Under the pieces are notes generated by a model. The model saw only the letters and a program-made list of their open reading frames with translations. It did not search any database and had not been told where the DNA came from. This document shows positions 9,051-20,057 of a stretch of 64,000 nucleotides of DNA, piece after piece (within the stretch, counting starts at the first letter, position 1; each line of letters opens with the position of its first letter). Where the stretch lies: the NCBI GenBank assembly GCA_951804985.1, contig OX638132.1, positions 23,660,617 through 23,724,616 on the forward strand, in the 5' to 3' direction. The stretch comes from Dryomyza anilis. Its lineage: Eukaryota > Arthropoda > Insecta > Diptera > Dryomyzidae. Both the position numbers and the translations under genes were made by a program.

Positions 9051-10927
9051 AAATATTACATCTCAGTAGTTATGTTAAGAAAACCCGAAAAAGTTGCATT
9101 TACTCATAGTCAGAATATTTAGAGTGGCAAATGAAGGCCGGTGTAGTTGCTGGTCTTCAAGTTCGAAAATTTCAAGTAAACAGACCATATGCAGATCTGG
9201 TATCTAACTGAATTTTAAAACTTAAAATAAAAAATTTTCTGAATTTTATTCAAACAAATTGTACAAAATTCTACTTCTGATGAAATTAGAGAATCTTTAC
9301 TTATGTATTCTTTTTGCTCTTGTTAAAAGTTAGCTTCTCGCATTTCTTCTTCAATTCAGATCTTATCTCATTTGAGTATTTTGCATTTTTCAGTTGTGGT
9401 TGACGTTTTTCTTGAAATTTCAATATATGTTATGTATATCGCGACATTTATTTTTATATCGTGACATATTTTTATCTCATGATATATTTTACATATATAT
9501 TTTTTCAATTTTTAAAAATAAAAATATAAAGCAAGATAATTTCAAACAATTTCATACTTTATTATACTTAACAATAGTTCCAATTAAAGTTGTTGGCAGC
9601 CAGTAGTTTTATTTAATTAAAAATCCTTTCAACTTTATAATCGTCACACGTGTGTGTACTTAAGTGTACACTATGAATGAGTTATGCCGAACATCAACAC
9701 GAACTTGCCAACATCAACAGAAATTTCATATTAATGACAAAATTATAAAACACACTGATGGCAGGCAACACCGACGTGCGCCTGAAAATATGCAAAGATA
9801 AACGAGCAAACAAGGTGCTGTTACTAGGAACATAGTTAACGAAAGACACAAAATAATCCTACTTAAAAATACCAAAAAAAAGCAATATACAAAAATATAT
9901 ATAATTTATTTAAATAAAGGTGCTGTTTTTGTTGTTGTTTGTGCGCTCGAAAGGCACGCAAATACATCACATCTATTATGCAAATTGCTGACGTGCCAGA
10001 CAAGCCCTGGCAATATATTATGTACGCCGCAAGAACAATAAAAGCACCAACAACAAACTATGTGCTAAACTATGGCGGGCGTGTGAAATAAGTGTTGCGA
10101 AAAAACCCTTTAATTGCATGACAGCCAAAGCGCTCTACCGAAGGCGTAATAAAACCGAAGGAGCCGCCGATAGAGCCGCCGAAAGAGTCACCACTTGTAA
10201 CATGTACGCGGCGTGGTAACTTCCTTCCTGTTACTGTCACACTCGAAACGAACTCATGCACTCTCGCTTACACTACTTCGTATTCGTACAGTTCTCTGCC
10301 CTTTTGTTGCCTCTCTTTCCACACTGCCACGCTCGTTAGTTTGTAAATCGCTCCACGCCGAAATTAGCGTCATGAGCGGCATTCGACAAACAATAACAAC
10401 AATGCAAACATGTTATGCGATACGTCGTGAATGCCGCGAACGCACGCATGCGATTCAAATTGCTTGAAACCCGTTTTCATTTTCGTTTTACGTTACCGTT
10501 GTTTTTGCTGTTAGCATTTCCTCGAATACTGTTCGAGACGCGCCGAAAAGTATGCAGCACGAGAATTGTTATAACACGGCCCGTTCGCACTCTACGCGCC
10601 GTCATTCAAATATTTTGACGCCGTCTTTAAATGTGTGAATTGTGCGTTTACCAAAGCGTATACGTTTCACTCTTTGCATAAGTGTGTCATGTTCTGTGGG
10701 TGGCAGCAGGAAAAGCAGTCTACATTGTTTGTGGTTACATAAACGTTTCCGTTCCGATAAAATGTAGGCTGACAACTGCGTCAACATTATGATAAATTTT
10801 GTGTAATTCATAATTTTTGTATTCTCTTAAATAACCAAGGGCACAATCCAGAATGTGTGGTAATTTGAGAAATTTTATGTGGTTTGTAGGTATCATATCT
10901 ACCTTGTCAATGTTGAGTTAAATTGTG
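9051..10927. other. Non-coding stretch with a GC-richer island (about 9,640-10,770)
   Basis: After AT-rich DNA the composition rises at about 9640-10770, with ACACGTGTGTGTACTTAAG, CGCCGAT/AGCCGCCG words and many CpGs. Open frames of 63 to 84 codons overlap on both strands and show no domain. No tRNA or transposon signature was found. It is a candidate for conserved regulatory DNA in the intron, but nothing in the sequence proves that. Confidence 0.4.
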
Positions 10928-11125
10928 CACAGTAAAAAAAGTTCATACTATTAATGAATTTGTTCGTCAATGTTATGAATTTGTCATTACGACACAGCCA
11001 ATGACAAAATTCATGCTATTTATGAATGGTTAATAAAACAGTAATGAAAAAGTTCATAATATTGATGAACGCATTCATAATATTTATGAAAAATTCATGG
11101 TATTTATGAACTTTTGAATTATTCA
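10928..11125. repeat. ATTCAT/ATGAAT palindrome cluster, copy 4
   Basis: Starts with an A-run and TTCATACTATTAATGAATTTG and continues through ATTCATGCTATTTATGAATGG, TTCATAATATTGATGAACG and ATTCATAATATTTATGAA. It has the same palindromic vocabulary as the 7-8.7 kb copies but is shorter and diverged. Confidence 0.6.
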
Positions 11126-12375
11126 TATCAGACGAAATGCATTAAATAATCTGAAATCAAAAATCAAAAGACTAAAATCTGATAAGTTTAATTTTGGTAT
11201 TACCTAGAATTCTTAAATTTTTAAAACGAAAGATGTTGGATACGATATAATTTTAAAATTTTCAAGCTGCAAATTCCGAAGACAAATTTGTAGCATAAAA
11301 TAGCAAATTAAATAAAAAATAGCAATTTATTTGTATTAGGTAATAATTTGTATTATGATGTGAATTAAGTATTCATTATGAATAAATTTGAAATTACGCA
11401 TGACAAAGCGATTATCTTATGTGTTAAGTGCAATATGGTAAATTTTTGATGAGACCCCTAAGAAATTCTCATACAAAGCCACAATGTGCCAAATAGCAGT
11501 TACTATTTTTTTTTGTCATAGCGATGACTTGTAATTTATTTACGTAATTCTTTAACTATTTTCCAACGTCATGACACATCGTAAATTCAAAGAAAATTGC
11601 TGTCAAACCGCCAAAGCGACGTGGCTGATGACTTGAATAAAGTTTGGGTTCTTGTGGTCAACAACTACGACTATTACGCGGCTCTAATTGCCGCCAAAAT
11701 GTTGCCATAAATCAACGCAATTAGTTATTTGTGTTAAACGTTGAGACACAAATAATGTTTATTGAAATTTATGACATGACTTACATTTTGTGCCAGTGGC
11801 TATGCCACACGAAATGACGTGGCAACAAATATTATTTTAGCGCTATTAATTTAGTTTAAGAAGCGAAACATGCAAAAGTAGAATTATAAAAAAATTATAA
11901 AAAAATTGAAAAAAAATTGTAATCATTTTATTAGAAAAATAACGAAAATTACTTTTAAACTATGCTCTAGCAAATTGTTAGAGAATATAGTGCAGTTAAA
12001 AATTATTCGAAGCGCACAGGCATTAAAGAATGCTGTCATTACTTTGTTGCTGTTATTTGCTATAACCCAACGGGCAACGAACTAAGCACTATTTTGAAAG
12101 TTAATAAGCGCATTGTATTATTTTTATTTTTTGGCTCATGTTTTATTAAAACTCAGCACATTTTGAGGGTTACCATTAGTATGTTGTTTTTCTCGAATTG
12201 AAATTTGTCTTTGAATAATATATAATTGGTCTAAATTGTTCATTTTACACTTTATTTTTGGATTTACAATTTAATATTCTCGGATTAACTAATAAATACC
12301 ATAAAGTCGACTTTAAAAATACTTTCAGCTTTTACGAACATTTTGTAATATATACAATTTTCAAAATCCTGAAAA
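11126..12375. other. AT-rich non-coding DNA, no gene seen
   Basis: No coding potential or repeat recognised apart from short A-runs near 11880-11920. Confidence 0.5.
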
Positions 12376-12489
12376 TAATAATAGTTTGGCACTACAGTCC
12401 TGAAGAACTGAGGTCAAACTCTTTCGCTATTTAAACTTAGCGTGTCATATTTGTACTCAAAGTGGTGGGACCTACAGTTTAATACCGAT
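12376..12489 (-). mobile_element. SINE family A, 3' fragment (minus strand)
   Basis: ATAATAATAGTTTGGC-CTACAGTCCTG, then TGTACTCAAAGTGGTGGG-CCTACAGTTTA, is the reverse complement of the 3' half of the family A SINE, with deletions between. The tRNA-like head is absent, consistent with 5' truncation or later decay. Confidence 0.75.
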
Positions 12490-12531
12490 GGGACTGGTAC
12501 GATAAGTCGAAATTTAAAATATCGAAACTAA

Positions 12532-12735
12532 AAATACCGAAGACAAAAATGTAGACAATAAAAATGCCTAAACCTGAATATGTCGAAAACAAAAATGTCG
12601 AAAACAAAAATGTCGAAAACAAAATTGTCGAAAAAAAAAATGTTGAAAACTAAAATGTTGAAAAACAAAATGTCGAAAACTAAAAATATCGAAATTAAAT
12701 ATGACGAAAAAAATTATAGAAAATGTCGAAAATAT
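12532..12735. repeat. Minisatellite, 15-bp unit AAAATGTCGAAAACA
   Basis: Around ten units of a 15-bp repeat (AATGTCGAAAACAAA with variants). It opens frames on both strands, reading as Met-Ser-Lys-Thr-Lys repeats forward. The same motif in reverse (TTTTTCGACATTTT) appears loosely at 13305-13345. No evidence of translation. Confidence 0.8.
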
Positions 12736-13585
12736 ATATTTCAAGTAAATATAATAAAACACGAAGATAAAAATATTAAAAAAGAACAAAGTTATTAAAA
12801 AAACAACGTAGACACCATCATTATGAGTCCCGTGAATATCAGAATCTCCGCTACGAATTCTGATAAATATGCTGCCTTCAAAATTTCATCTTGGAATTTA
12901 GCTTTAACACTTATAGTAAATCCACAAAAATTTTGATTTTTTTTTTAAATATTTTTTTTAAGGACATGCAATTTGAAGTTCAAGAATAACGACCGTTGGG
13001 CATATGTGATGTTACTAGCATCAAGATAAATTTCAATAGGAATCACCATACGAAAGTTATCATTGACAATTTTTTAACTTTGGACTGTATCTCTGGAAGT
13101 GTGGTGAATGCAGTTCCCTATACCCTTTATCAGTTACCGAAATATCATTGAAATCGAAAAGAGTGAGTTAATCCTGCGAGATTTGGTGTGGACTTGCTCA
13201 TATAGGAGTTGAAAATTGTATTTCAACATTTTTATATTTCGGCATTTTAATTTTTAACATTTTTTGATCCTATATAATAATAATTTTGTGTTTATAGTTT
13301 TAAAGATTTTTCGACATTTTCTAGCTTTAAAATATTTTTCGACATTTTGTGATTCGGTCAAATACTGTTTCGGCGTTCGTATTTTTCTAACATTACTACT
13401 GAGATATTTATGAATTTGGAATCAAACGCCTTAATCAAACGATTGAATACATACTCAACCGTTGACATATTTTTCAAATAATTTTAATAACAATCATTCA
13501 ATTTTTGTATGGAAAATTGGCCAATCACAAGATTCATATTAAAATTATTTTGAAAATTTACTCAAAAATTTAACGTTTATTCAAT
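12736..13585. other. AT-rich non-coding DNA, no gene seen
   Basis: Only scattered TTTCGACATTTT words related to the upstream minisatellite. No open frame of note. Confidence 0.45.
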
Positions 13586-13833
13586 CGTAAAAATTTTGAA
13601 GTTTCCCACATTACCAAAAAAAAAAAAAAAATTAATAAGTCCGAAATTTAGCTGTTTTAAAAAATCGCTCAAAAATCAATTAAAAGGCACATAAATGTTA
13701 TTCTGTTAATACAAAAAGTTAGATCATGAATCAATCACTGGTATAGACTCTTCAATAGAATTTAAAATTTATTCAAATGTTCTTTTTTTTTGAGGAAAAT
13801 CAAAACGTGTCTACTTTACCCCAGGCTAATATA
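13586..13833 (-). repeat. Inverted counterpart of the 7.0-9.0 kb repeat
   Basis: GAAGTTTCCCACATTACC, then AAATCGCTCAAAAATCAAT, is the reverse complement of 8735-8820. AAAACGTGTCTACTTTACCCCAGGC at about 13804-13828 is the reverse complement of GCCTGGGGTGAAGTGCGACACGTT at about 7053-7077. The two ends could be one element's termini enlarged by nested insertions or two independent copies in opposite orientation; I favour the latter. Confidence 0.6.
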
Positions 13834-14168
13834 GTTTTTTTTTTTTTTGTTATTTATTTCAGTTGTAGTTTTTTGTTGCTATTTTTGCTGTTCATGCGCG
13901 TCCTTGCAGATTAAACTTGCTACACTTCAATAAAAAGTCGATTGAACGTGAAGCAGAAATACACTCAAACTGCCCCCACTTGAGTATGTGTGTGTGTGTT
14001 TTGATGGTACATACACTCACACTACATATACTCATACCACACATTCTAAAACATGATAAGTATTCAGAGTGAGTTTTACAGAAAAAGATTTTAAAGTATT
14101 TTGTAATTATCTAGGGTATTAAAAAATAAATAAAGTGGTATTTTTATTGAATAATCCAAAATACTGTT

Positions 14169-14356
14169 TTTTTTTTTTGAATATCTACTAAGATCCACAG
14201 CACTCAGACAGATTATATCCATTGTACTGTGAAATCTATTCCCTACGATTTTGTAATTATTATCACCACGAGCGCCCATGCACAATCGGGGATTCGAACC
14301 GGAAACCTTCAGAATGCAAGTACAGCGCGCTACATCAGGACTGCTGAGGCCGGCTT
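14169..14356 (-). mobile_element. tRNA-derived SINE, family B (minus strand)
   Basis: Reverse complement of the family at 2552-2744, with T-run (A tail), GATCCACAGCACTCAGACAG body, a B-box complement GGGGATTCGAACC and the head AGCGCGCTAC-TCAGGACTGC. A weak 7-bp repeat TACTGTT flanks it (14162-14168 and 14357-14363). More diverged than the first copy. Confidence 0.8.
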
Positions 14357-14497
14357 TACTGTTACCATACTTATTAAAATATTCTAAGTTTATTCAGAAT
14401 ATTACAAAAAGCCCAATTTAGGTTATAAATTTTTATACTCTAAATCTATGAGATACAGGAAATATTTAGGTTGTGCATAACACATGTTTTTTAAGAT

Positions 14498-14500
<3 letters not shown>

Positions 14501-14549
<49 letters not shown>

Positions 14550-14844
14550 GTTTGGCGCTACAGTCCTGTATAGAACTTCGGCCGAGCTCTCACACCATTT
14601 TGAGCTGTGCTCAAAGTGTACTCAAAGTGGTGGGATCTACAGTTTATTGCCGAATCCGAACGGCGGGTGAGCGCTTTTCATAGGCAATGTTTTTACTCTC
14701 GGAGGTTTGCCATTTACTGCCGAGAGGTAGCGCGGTATAGAAAAATGTTTCTATGAAAAGATGTTGTTAGCCCCAGTCCAGGCTTGAACCGGGGACCTTT
14801 CAGCTCGCAGTCCAACGCACTAACCACTGAGCTACCGCGGCTAC
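14501..14844 (-). mobile_element. tRNA-derived SINE, family A (minus strand, full length)
   Basis: It begins with an (AAT)n run of about 50 bp, the reverse complement of the ATT tail. Then come AGTTTGGCGCTACAGTCCTG, the body, and GAACCGGGGACC-CTCGCAGTCCAACGCACTAACCACTGAGCTACCGCGGCTAC, which is the tRNA-like head reversed. The A-box region and B-box region are both present. It lies 145 bp from a family B SINE in the same orientation. Confidence 0.9.
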
Positions 14845-15298
14845 TAGATTCAAATAATAAAAAAACAGTAAACTCTTGTATCGCTATTTTAAATCATTAA
14901 TGTTTTCGTAAATATGTAAACTAATATCTTATTTTGGAGGATATGGATGTGTAGGCCCCTAAATATTATACGAATCCAAAACATATAAGAAAACTTTCTT
15001 TAAAAACGGCATTAAACATCTTGTCTAAAAATAACATAAAGGGAATGGTATTAGGTATGTTTCCGTATACGAAAAATTCTTGTTAGTAGCTCCTATGGCA
15101 TCTATGATATTGTATATCCACTAAGAAAATATGATGTCATACTTCGTTAAGAGATGTCTTTGTTATACCCTACACATATGAGGTACAGGGTATATTAACT
15201 TTGTGCATGTATTGTAACGCCCCTTATGAGGCGTGTCCGGTATGGAGAAGTATATATATTCTTGATCAGCATCACTACCTGAGTCCGTTTAGCCATGT

Positions 15299-15311
15299 TC
15301 GTCTGTCTGCC

Positions 15312-15352
<41 letters not shown>
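15299..15352. repeat. GTCT microsatellite inside a mini-me element
   Basis: About twelve tetramers of GTCT with a few GCCT/GTCC variants at the ends. This is the (GTCY)n part of the element and the longest such tract in the window; other copies have 3 to 6 units. Confidence 0.9.
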
Positions 15353-15356
<4 letters not shown>

Positions 15357-15786
15357 TGCTGTCCGAATACAGAATAACTTGAGAAATACTGATCAGAATG
15401 CGATAAAATTTTGTCTCAATATATTTTATCTAAAAGTAGGAACTGAGTTTGAAAATGAGCCAAATCGGTCAACGGACACGCCCACCTCCCATACAAGTCA
15501 CTTTTATGTAACTTTTTAGGAACTAATAACTCGAAAAGTATTCATGATATTAGTATAAAATTTAAAATTTATTGTTATAATTCACCTAAAAATATGTGGA
15601 TCAAAAATGGCCGTGATCCGCCCACTTTTTTTTCATTATTTTCCGGGTTTTCATAGTGAAAATTTGATCCGTAAATTATTAAAATTAAATCTATGAAATA
15701 TTAGCCTTTCAAAATTTTAAATATAGACGTTGTCCGCCCAATTATATGTTTTTTTTTTTTATGAGTTTTTTAACTATTATATAAAT

Positions 15787-16096
15787 GTAGCCGCGGTAGC
15801 TCAGTGGTTAGTGCGTTGGACTGCGAGCCGAAAGGTCCCCGGTTCAAGCCTGGACTGGGGCTAACAACATCTTTTCATAGAAACATTTTTCTATACCGCG
15901 CTACCTCTCGTCAGTAAATGGCAAACCTATGAGAGTAAAACCATTGCCTATGAAAAAGCTCTCACCCGCCGTTCGGATTCGGCAATAAACTGTAGGTCCC
16001 ACCACTTTGAGTACAAATATAACACGCACAGCTCAAAATGGTGAGAGAGCTCGGCCGAAGTTCTATACAGGACTGTAGCGCCAAACTATTATTATT
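15787..16096 (+). mobile_element. tRNA-derived SINE, family A (complete copy)
   Basis: Head GTAGCCGCGGTAGCTCAGTGG with A-box-like TAGCTCAGTGGTTAG and B-box-like GGTTCAAGCCT, then the body with ACATTTTTCTATACCGCGC, CTCACCCGCCGTTCGGATTC, GGTGAGAGAGCTCGGCCG and a TATTATTATTATT tail. An 11-bp target duplication ATTATATAAAT flanks it at 15776-15786 and 16097-16107. It inserted into an existing mini-me element, which sets their relative ages. Confidence 0.92.
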
Positions 16097-16385
16097 ATTA
16101 TATAAATTTTTTAATTTATGGGGATATAAGACGTAAATTTCTGATATGTGAATAATATTATGAGGGAGGGATTATGAGGGAGTTCAGCATAATTAAAAAC
16201 TTTAAAATTAAGGTATGCAATTAAATATCCCACATTAATATCCCCACCAAAGGTGTAGGGTATTCCATAGTCGGGCCCGACCGACTATATAAATCCGCCA
16301 TATGTGACCGAACTTACCCATGTGACGTAACTTTCCCAACTCGTTTTAATATGAATTTAATATTATTTTTCATACAAATTGAATC

Positions 16386-16705
16386 GTTTCTTTGTAAATT
16401 AGGATAAAGCGGACCGTTCATGACACACATATTTATAATAATTTTTCCTGGTTTTTAATTGTGGAAATTATTGTCCGATTTTTTATACTCTATTAACAAT
16501 TTTTGAAATTGTGGGAATATAATACGTAAATTACTGATATGTGGATTATTATTTTCTGAGGGTGAGGGTATTCAACATAATTTAGAATTTTAGTTTTGAT
16601 ATAAATATCCCACATAACAGGTGTAGGGTATTTCATAACCGGGCCCGACCGACTTTAAACCCCGCCCACATGACTTAACTTTTCCCAATCGTTTTAATTA
16701 GTAAA
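16386..16705 (+). mobile_element. mini-me family A, 3' partial copy
   Basis: Contains the 3' body of the family: GTGGGAATATAATACG, AATTACTGATATGTGG, TCTGAGGGTGAGGG, TATCCCACAT, GGTGTAGGGTATTTCATAACCGGGCCCGACCGACT and CCCAATCG. The 5' part with the core and GTCT tract is missing. It lies directly after copy 1 in the same orientation, so it may be a partial duplication or a truncated second insertion. Confidence 0.7.
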
Positions 16706-18560
16706 ATGCAATATACGAATCGTCACCAAAATTGTATGGGATATTGATATGATGTACAAGGATATGAGATAAGATATACATAATTTAAAATGGAAATAAC
16801 ATCTAAAACATGCTTAGTCAACATAGCATATTATGGTATGTGAGGGTCGATATGCAGCTGCTTTACGAAACAATTTCATGGCAAATAAATTGAAGACATG
16901 TACAAATATATAAATAAATGAGTGAGTGAATGAATCAAGAAATGAACGAATGCATTTCGAGAGCACTCACAACAGCAGCATGTTTTTCTTTTTTAAAAAT
17001 TGCATATCTTTGTATGTGTTACAAGCACTGTATGTCTGTTCGACCGTATGTCCGTTCACATGTAGGTGAATAAAAAGATTTGTAAACGTACTTCGCTCTC
17101 GTGCCATTTCATTCAACACAGGTTATGGTATTTATTTTGTTCACTGTTTGCCAACAGTCGTGATGTGTTTTGATCCTTCGCGTCCTGCTTTTGCTACTGA
17201 CTTCTTTCTGTATGTGATGCCATTATGGCTGTCGTGCTGCGTCATACAACCAGAATTCTCTACCTCCAATAGCTTTAGTTTAGTTTTTTCTTCTGTATTG
17301 CTTTTGTGGAATACATCTAAAGCTGTGCACACAAAATTGCACATTGCCCTAATCCCTGTTATACATTTTTTGTTCAACGCTTAAACCGATTATATTGCCA
17401 ACAATTGCACAACAAAAGCACTCAATTCTACGAACTTTGCTATTTGCCTTTAATTTGAATTCATTTCGTTGGACTTTGCAAATTTTTTTATTTATTTTTT
17501 AATATTTTATTTTTTATTTTTGTTGGCATCCATAAAAACCGCATCAACATACAACATTTTGTTCAACATGTTCATATTTTTTTATTTTTCACCACATTTA
17601 TTTTTCAATTACTTTTGCTGTTTCACCCCACACTATTCATTGCGACCAACTTGACTTCTACACTCACTCAAATGTTGCAGGATATTGGATCGTCCGTAAA
17701 TACAGCATACAAAAGGGTTGTTTGTACTGATTTTTCCATGTTTAATGTTTTATTGTGCAGTTTAATTGCTCAGAATAAGTGTTGGTTTGGTTCTTTTTTT
17801 TATTTTATTTTTTTGTGGTGATCTGTCTTTAATTTTAGCACACATTGATTTTATCATCGACAGTAGTATGTACATTAAATATATCTATATGCTTTTACAG
17901 TTCTTAATATCAGAAAGCAATTCAGAATTTATAAATGCAGTCAAACTGACAACAATTTAAATGATAAACATTCAAAAAAGTAGTATAAAACTGTTATATT
18001 TTTTTGTGTTTAAAAAGTGAGTGATTAGAATGTTGAATAATATCATTTTACAATGCACCTAATTGTGTTTTACACGTTAGATACGTTCCAGATAAATATA
18101 TCGTGTAAAAAAAGTAATAGCAAAATATTTGATTGATTCAAAAACTTCAATAGGCCTACAGAATTTAACAATTCGGTAAACCAAACACAAATTTTGTATC
18201 TTCAGTATAACATTTCCATTTTAAATTCAAAATAATACAAATTATAATATTTTTGTTATACGTCTAAGTAAAAAACATGTAAAAACTGAAATAGTTTATT
18301 TTTAAATGGTATAACAAATACCGTGTTAAAACAATATGAGATGTTATCAATAAAATAGGTTTCTTTTTTACTCATGATCAAAGATTCAAATTTTAAAACT
18401 AAAAAAAGAATATTTTTGAATATCTAAAATTATCAATAATGCAAAATACCAATACAAAAAACTTATTACAACAATTAAAATGTTGGTTGTATATACTAAA
18501 ATTAGAACGCAGTCTGATTGGACGAGTTTTATTTTTTAGTATCTTTAAAACATTTTTTTA
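16706..18560. other. Unique-looking non-coding DNA, no gene seen
   Basis: Moderate composition around 16900-17400, then very T-rich DNA. Two 78-codon open frames at 17141-17384 lie on opposite strands over the same bases, which is a composition effect. No recognised domain, RNA gene or transposon. Confidence 0.5.
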
Positions 18561-18574
18561 TGTATTTCCAATAA

Positions 18575-19680
18575 ATAAAAAGCGTATATGTTTGGGAAAC
18601 ACTGTAAACATTATATATATTTGGGATAGTGTAACATAATATGTTAGGATCTAAACATAATATGTTTGGGCGGGAACCGATTTTATATTCCATTTTATAT
18701 TCCAAACATAATATGTTTGGCTCTAAACAAAATTAATATTTGGGTGGGAATATAAATATGTTTCGCATGTAAACATATTATGTTCGCATCATATGTTTGA
18801 ATCATATGTATTGCGCCATATTCACCACAAATAGTCCCAGCCTTGTCGGGGTGGTGTTGTCGTGGTTGATCTAGATGTTGAGGGTTTTATCCATACAAGC
18901 AAAGGTGCTGAAAATAAATAAAATATTGTTTAATTAGATATTGAGCAAGAAATGAAAAAATAAAGAAATAGTTTAATCTCCAAATATAAAATTATTCGCA
19001 AATTAATTTGCAAAGCAAATTATGTTTGACTGATGAGATGTAACTATTGTTATACACACAAAAAGTACGTCCTTTTCTTTCGCAAAGATTATTCACTTTG
19101 CAGTTTAATTTGCAAATGTAAGTTTAATTGTACTGCAATGACTTTTAGACTTTTTTTCTTCTATTTGCTTATACGGACATTTTTAACTTTTTATTTATTT
19201 ATTTAAGTAAACACATATTTGAATTATTTTCCACTTTCATTTATTCATTAATTTTCGATTTTCTTTTAACTCTTTTTATACTTACTTATTTAAGACGGCG
19301 ATGACAACCACTCACGTTACACTCAACTGTTTAACTGACACAGCAAATAAAGAGAATAAATCAAACCATAAAAACTTCGCTCACTGTGCTCTCAATATTT
19401 CACTCGCATGCAAATATTATATGTGTGAAAAAGAGACAACCATATATACAGAGTTTATGCAAATATAATATATTTATATCGAAACAAAATATATATTTTT
19501 TATGCAAACATAATTATGGTATAGTGGAGCTGCTAATAAAATATGTTTATGACTTAATAATTATGTTCACATATTATATTTACTTCTAAACTAATTTATT
19601 AAAATTGTGAATATAATATATTTAGAACAAAATTGCAAACATATTTTTTGATTTTAAAGAACAGATTGTATTTGAATTCA
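18575..19680. repeat. Dispersed AACATAATATGTTTGG palindrome words
   Basis: Repeated near-palindromic words (AAACATAATATGTTTGG, ATATGTTTGGG, AACATATTATGTTCG) cluster at 18575-18810, and related ATGCAAATATAATATATTT/ATGCAAACATAATTATGG words follow at 19405-19650. No fixed period or clear ends. It resembles the internal vocabulary of a decayed palindrome-rich element. Confidence 0.45.
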
Positions 19681-19999
19681 AACATAGCGAATAACATTTT
19701 TCCCTGCGTGTACATTATTGCCTATGAAAATCCGTTACTTTGTCATTCGGAATCCAGAAATGAAACTCACAAATTTAATGAAATTATTTGATGCATTGAC
19801 GTACAAATAATCACATTAGCAAACAGAATTGCTGAATTACCGAATTAAGTTTGTGAATTTCATTGCTGGATTGGTTAATGAAAGCAATTAATGTCGGTAT
19901 ATTTACGTCGATTATTTTTTCAGTGTAGTACATTCAGTTACAAAATTTTCATAAATTATATTATGATTAAAAACATGACATTTTTGGATAAATTATGAC

Positions 20000-20057
20000 G
20001 GTTAGAAGAGTCGCAGTTTCAAATCATCGCTGGTTCGATCCCTGCGGCTGCAATATA
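20000..20057 (+). repeat. tRNA-like fragment with a B-box motif
   Basis: AGAAGAGTCGCAGTTTCAAATC and CTGGTTCGATCCCTGCGGCTGCAA resemble the 3' half of a tRNA-derived SINE head, with the B-box GGTTCGATCCC. No A box or full cloverleaf could be drawn. It abuts the terminus of a mini-me family B element. Confidence 0.35.

Larger units (their letters stand above)
15164..16345 (+). mobile_element. mini-me type element, family A copy 1, carrying a SINE
   Basis: It starts TATACCCTACACATATGAGG and ends CCCAACTCG. In order: a terminal hairpin (TATACCC...GGGTATA), a (TA)n tract, the core CTTGATCAGCATCACTACC, GTTTAGCCATGT, a (GTCT)n tract, about 450 bp of shared body, GGTGTAGGGTATTCC, CGGGCCCGACCGAC, and the direct repeats ATGTGACCGAACTTACCC/ATGTGACGTAACTTTCCC. 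The (TA)n-core-(GTCY)n layout is that described for dipteran mini-me elements. A family A SINE (15787-16096) is inserted in the body with a clean target duplication. Confidence 0.85.

Noticed and set aside
15800..15872. Possible tRNA gene
   Set aside because: The tRNA-like head is followed by a SINE body and ATT tail with a target duplication, and the same head recurs at 14.8 and 49.4 kb. No good cloverleaf with a standard acceptor pairing was seen.
15164..16345. LTR retrotransposon interpretation of the mini-me copies
   Set aside because: No TG...CA ends, no primer-binding site or polypurine tract, no paired copies with internal coding sequence; the (TA)n-core-(GTCY)n structure fits mini-me better.
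17141..17384. Two 78-codon open frames on opposite strands
   Set aside because: They overlap almost exactly on the two strands, have no recognisable domain and no homologue that I can name.
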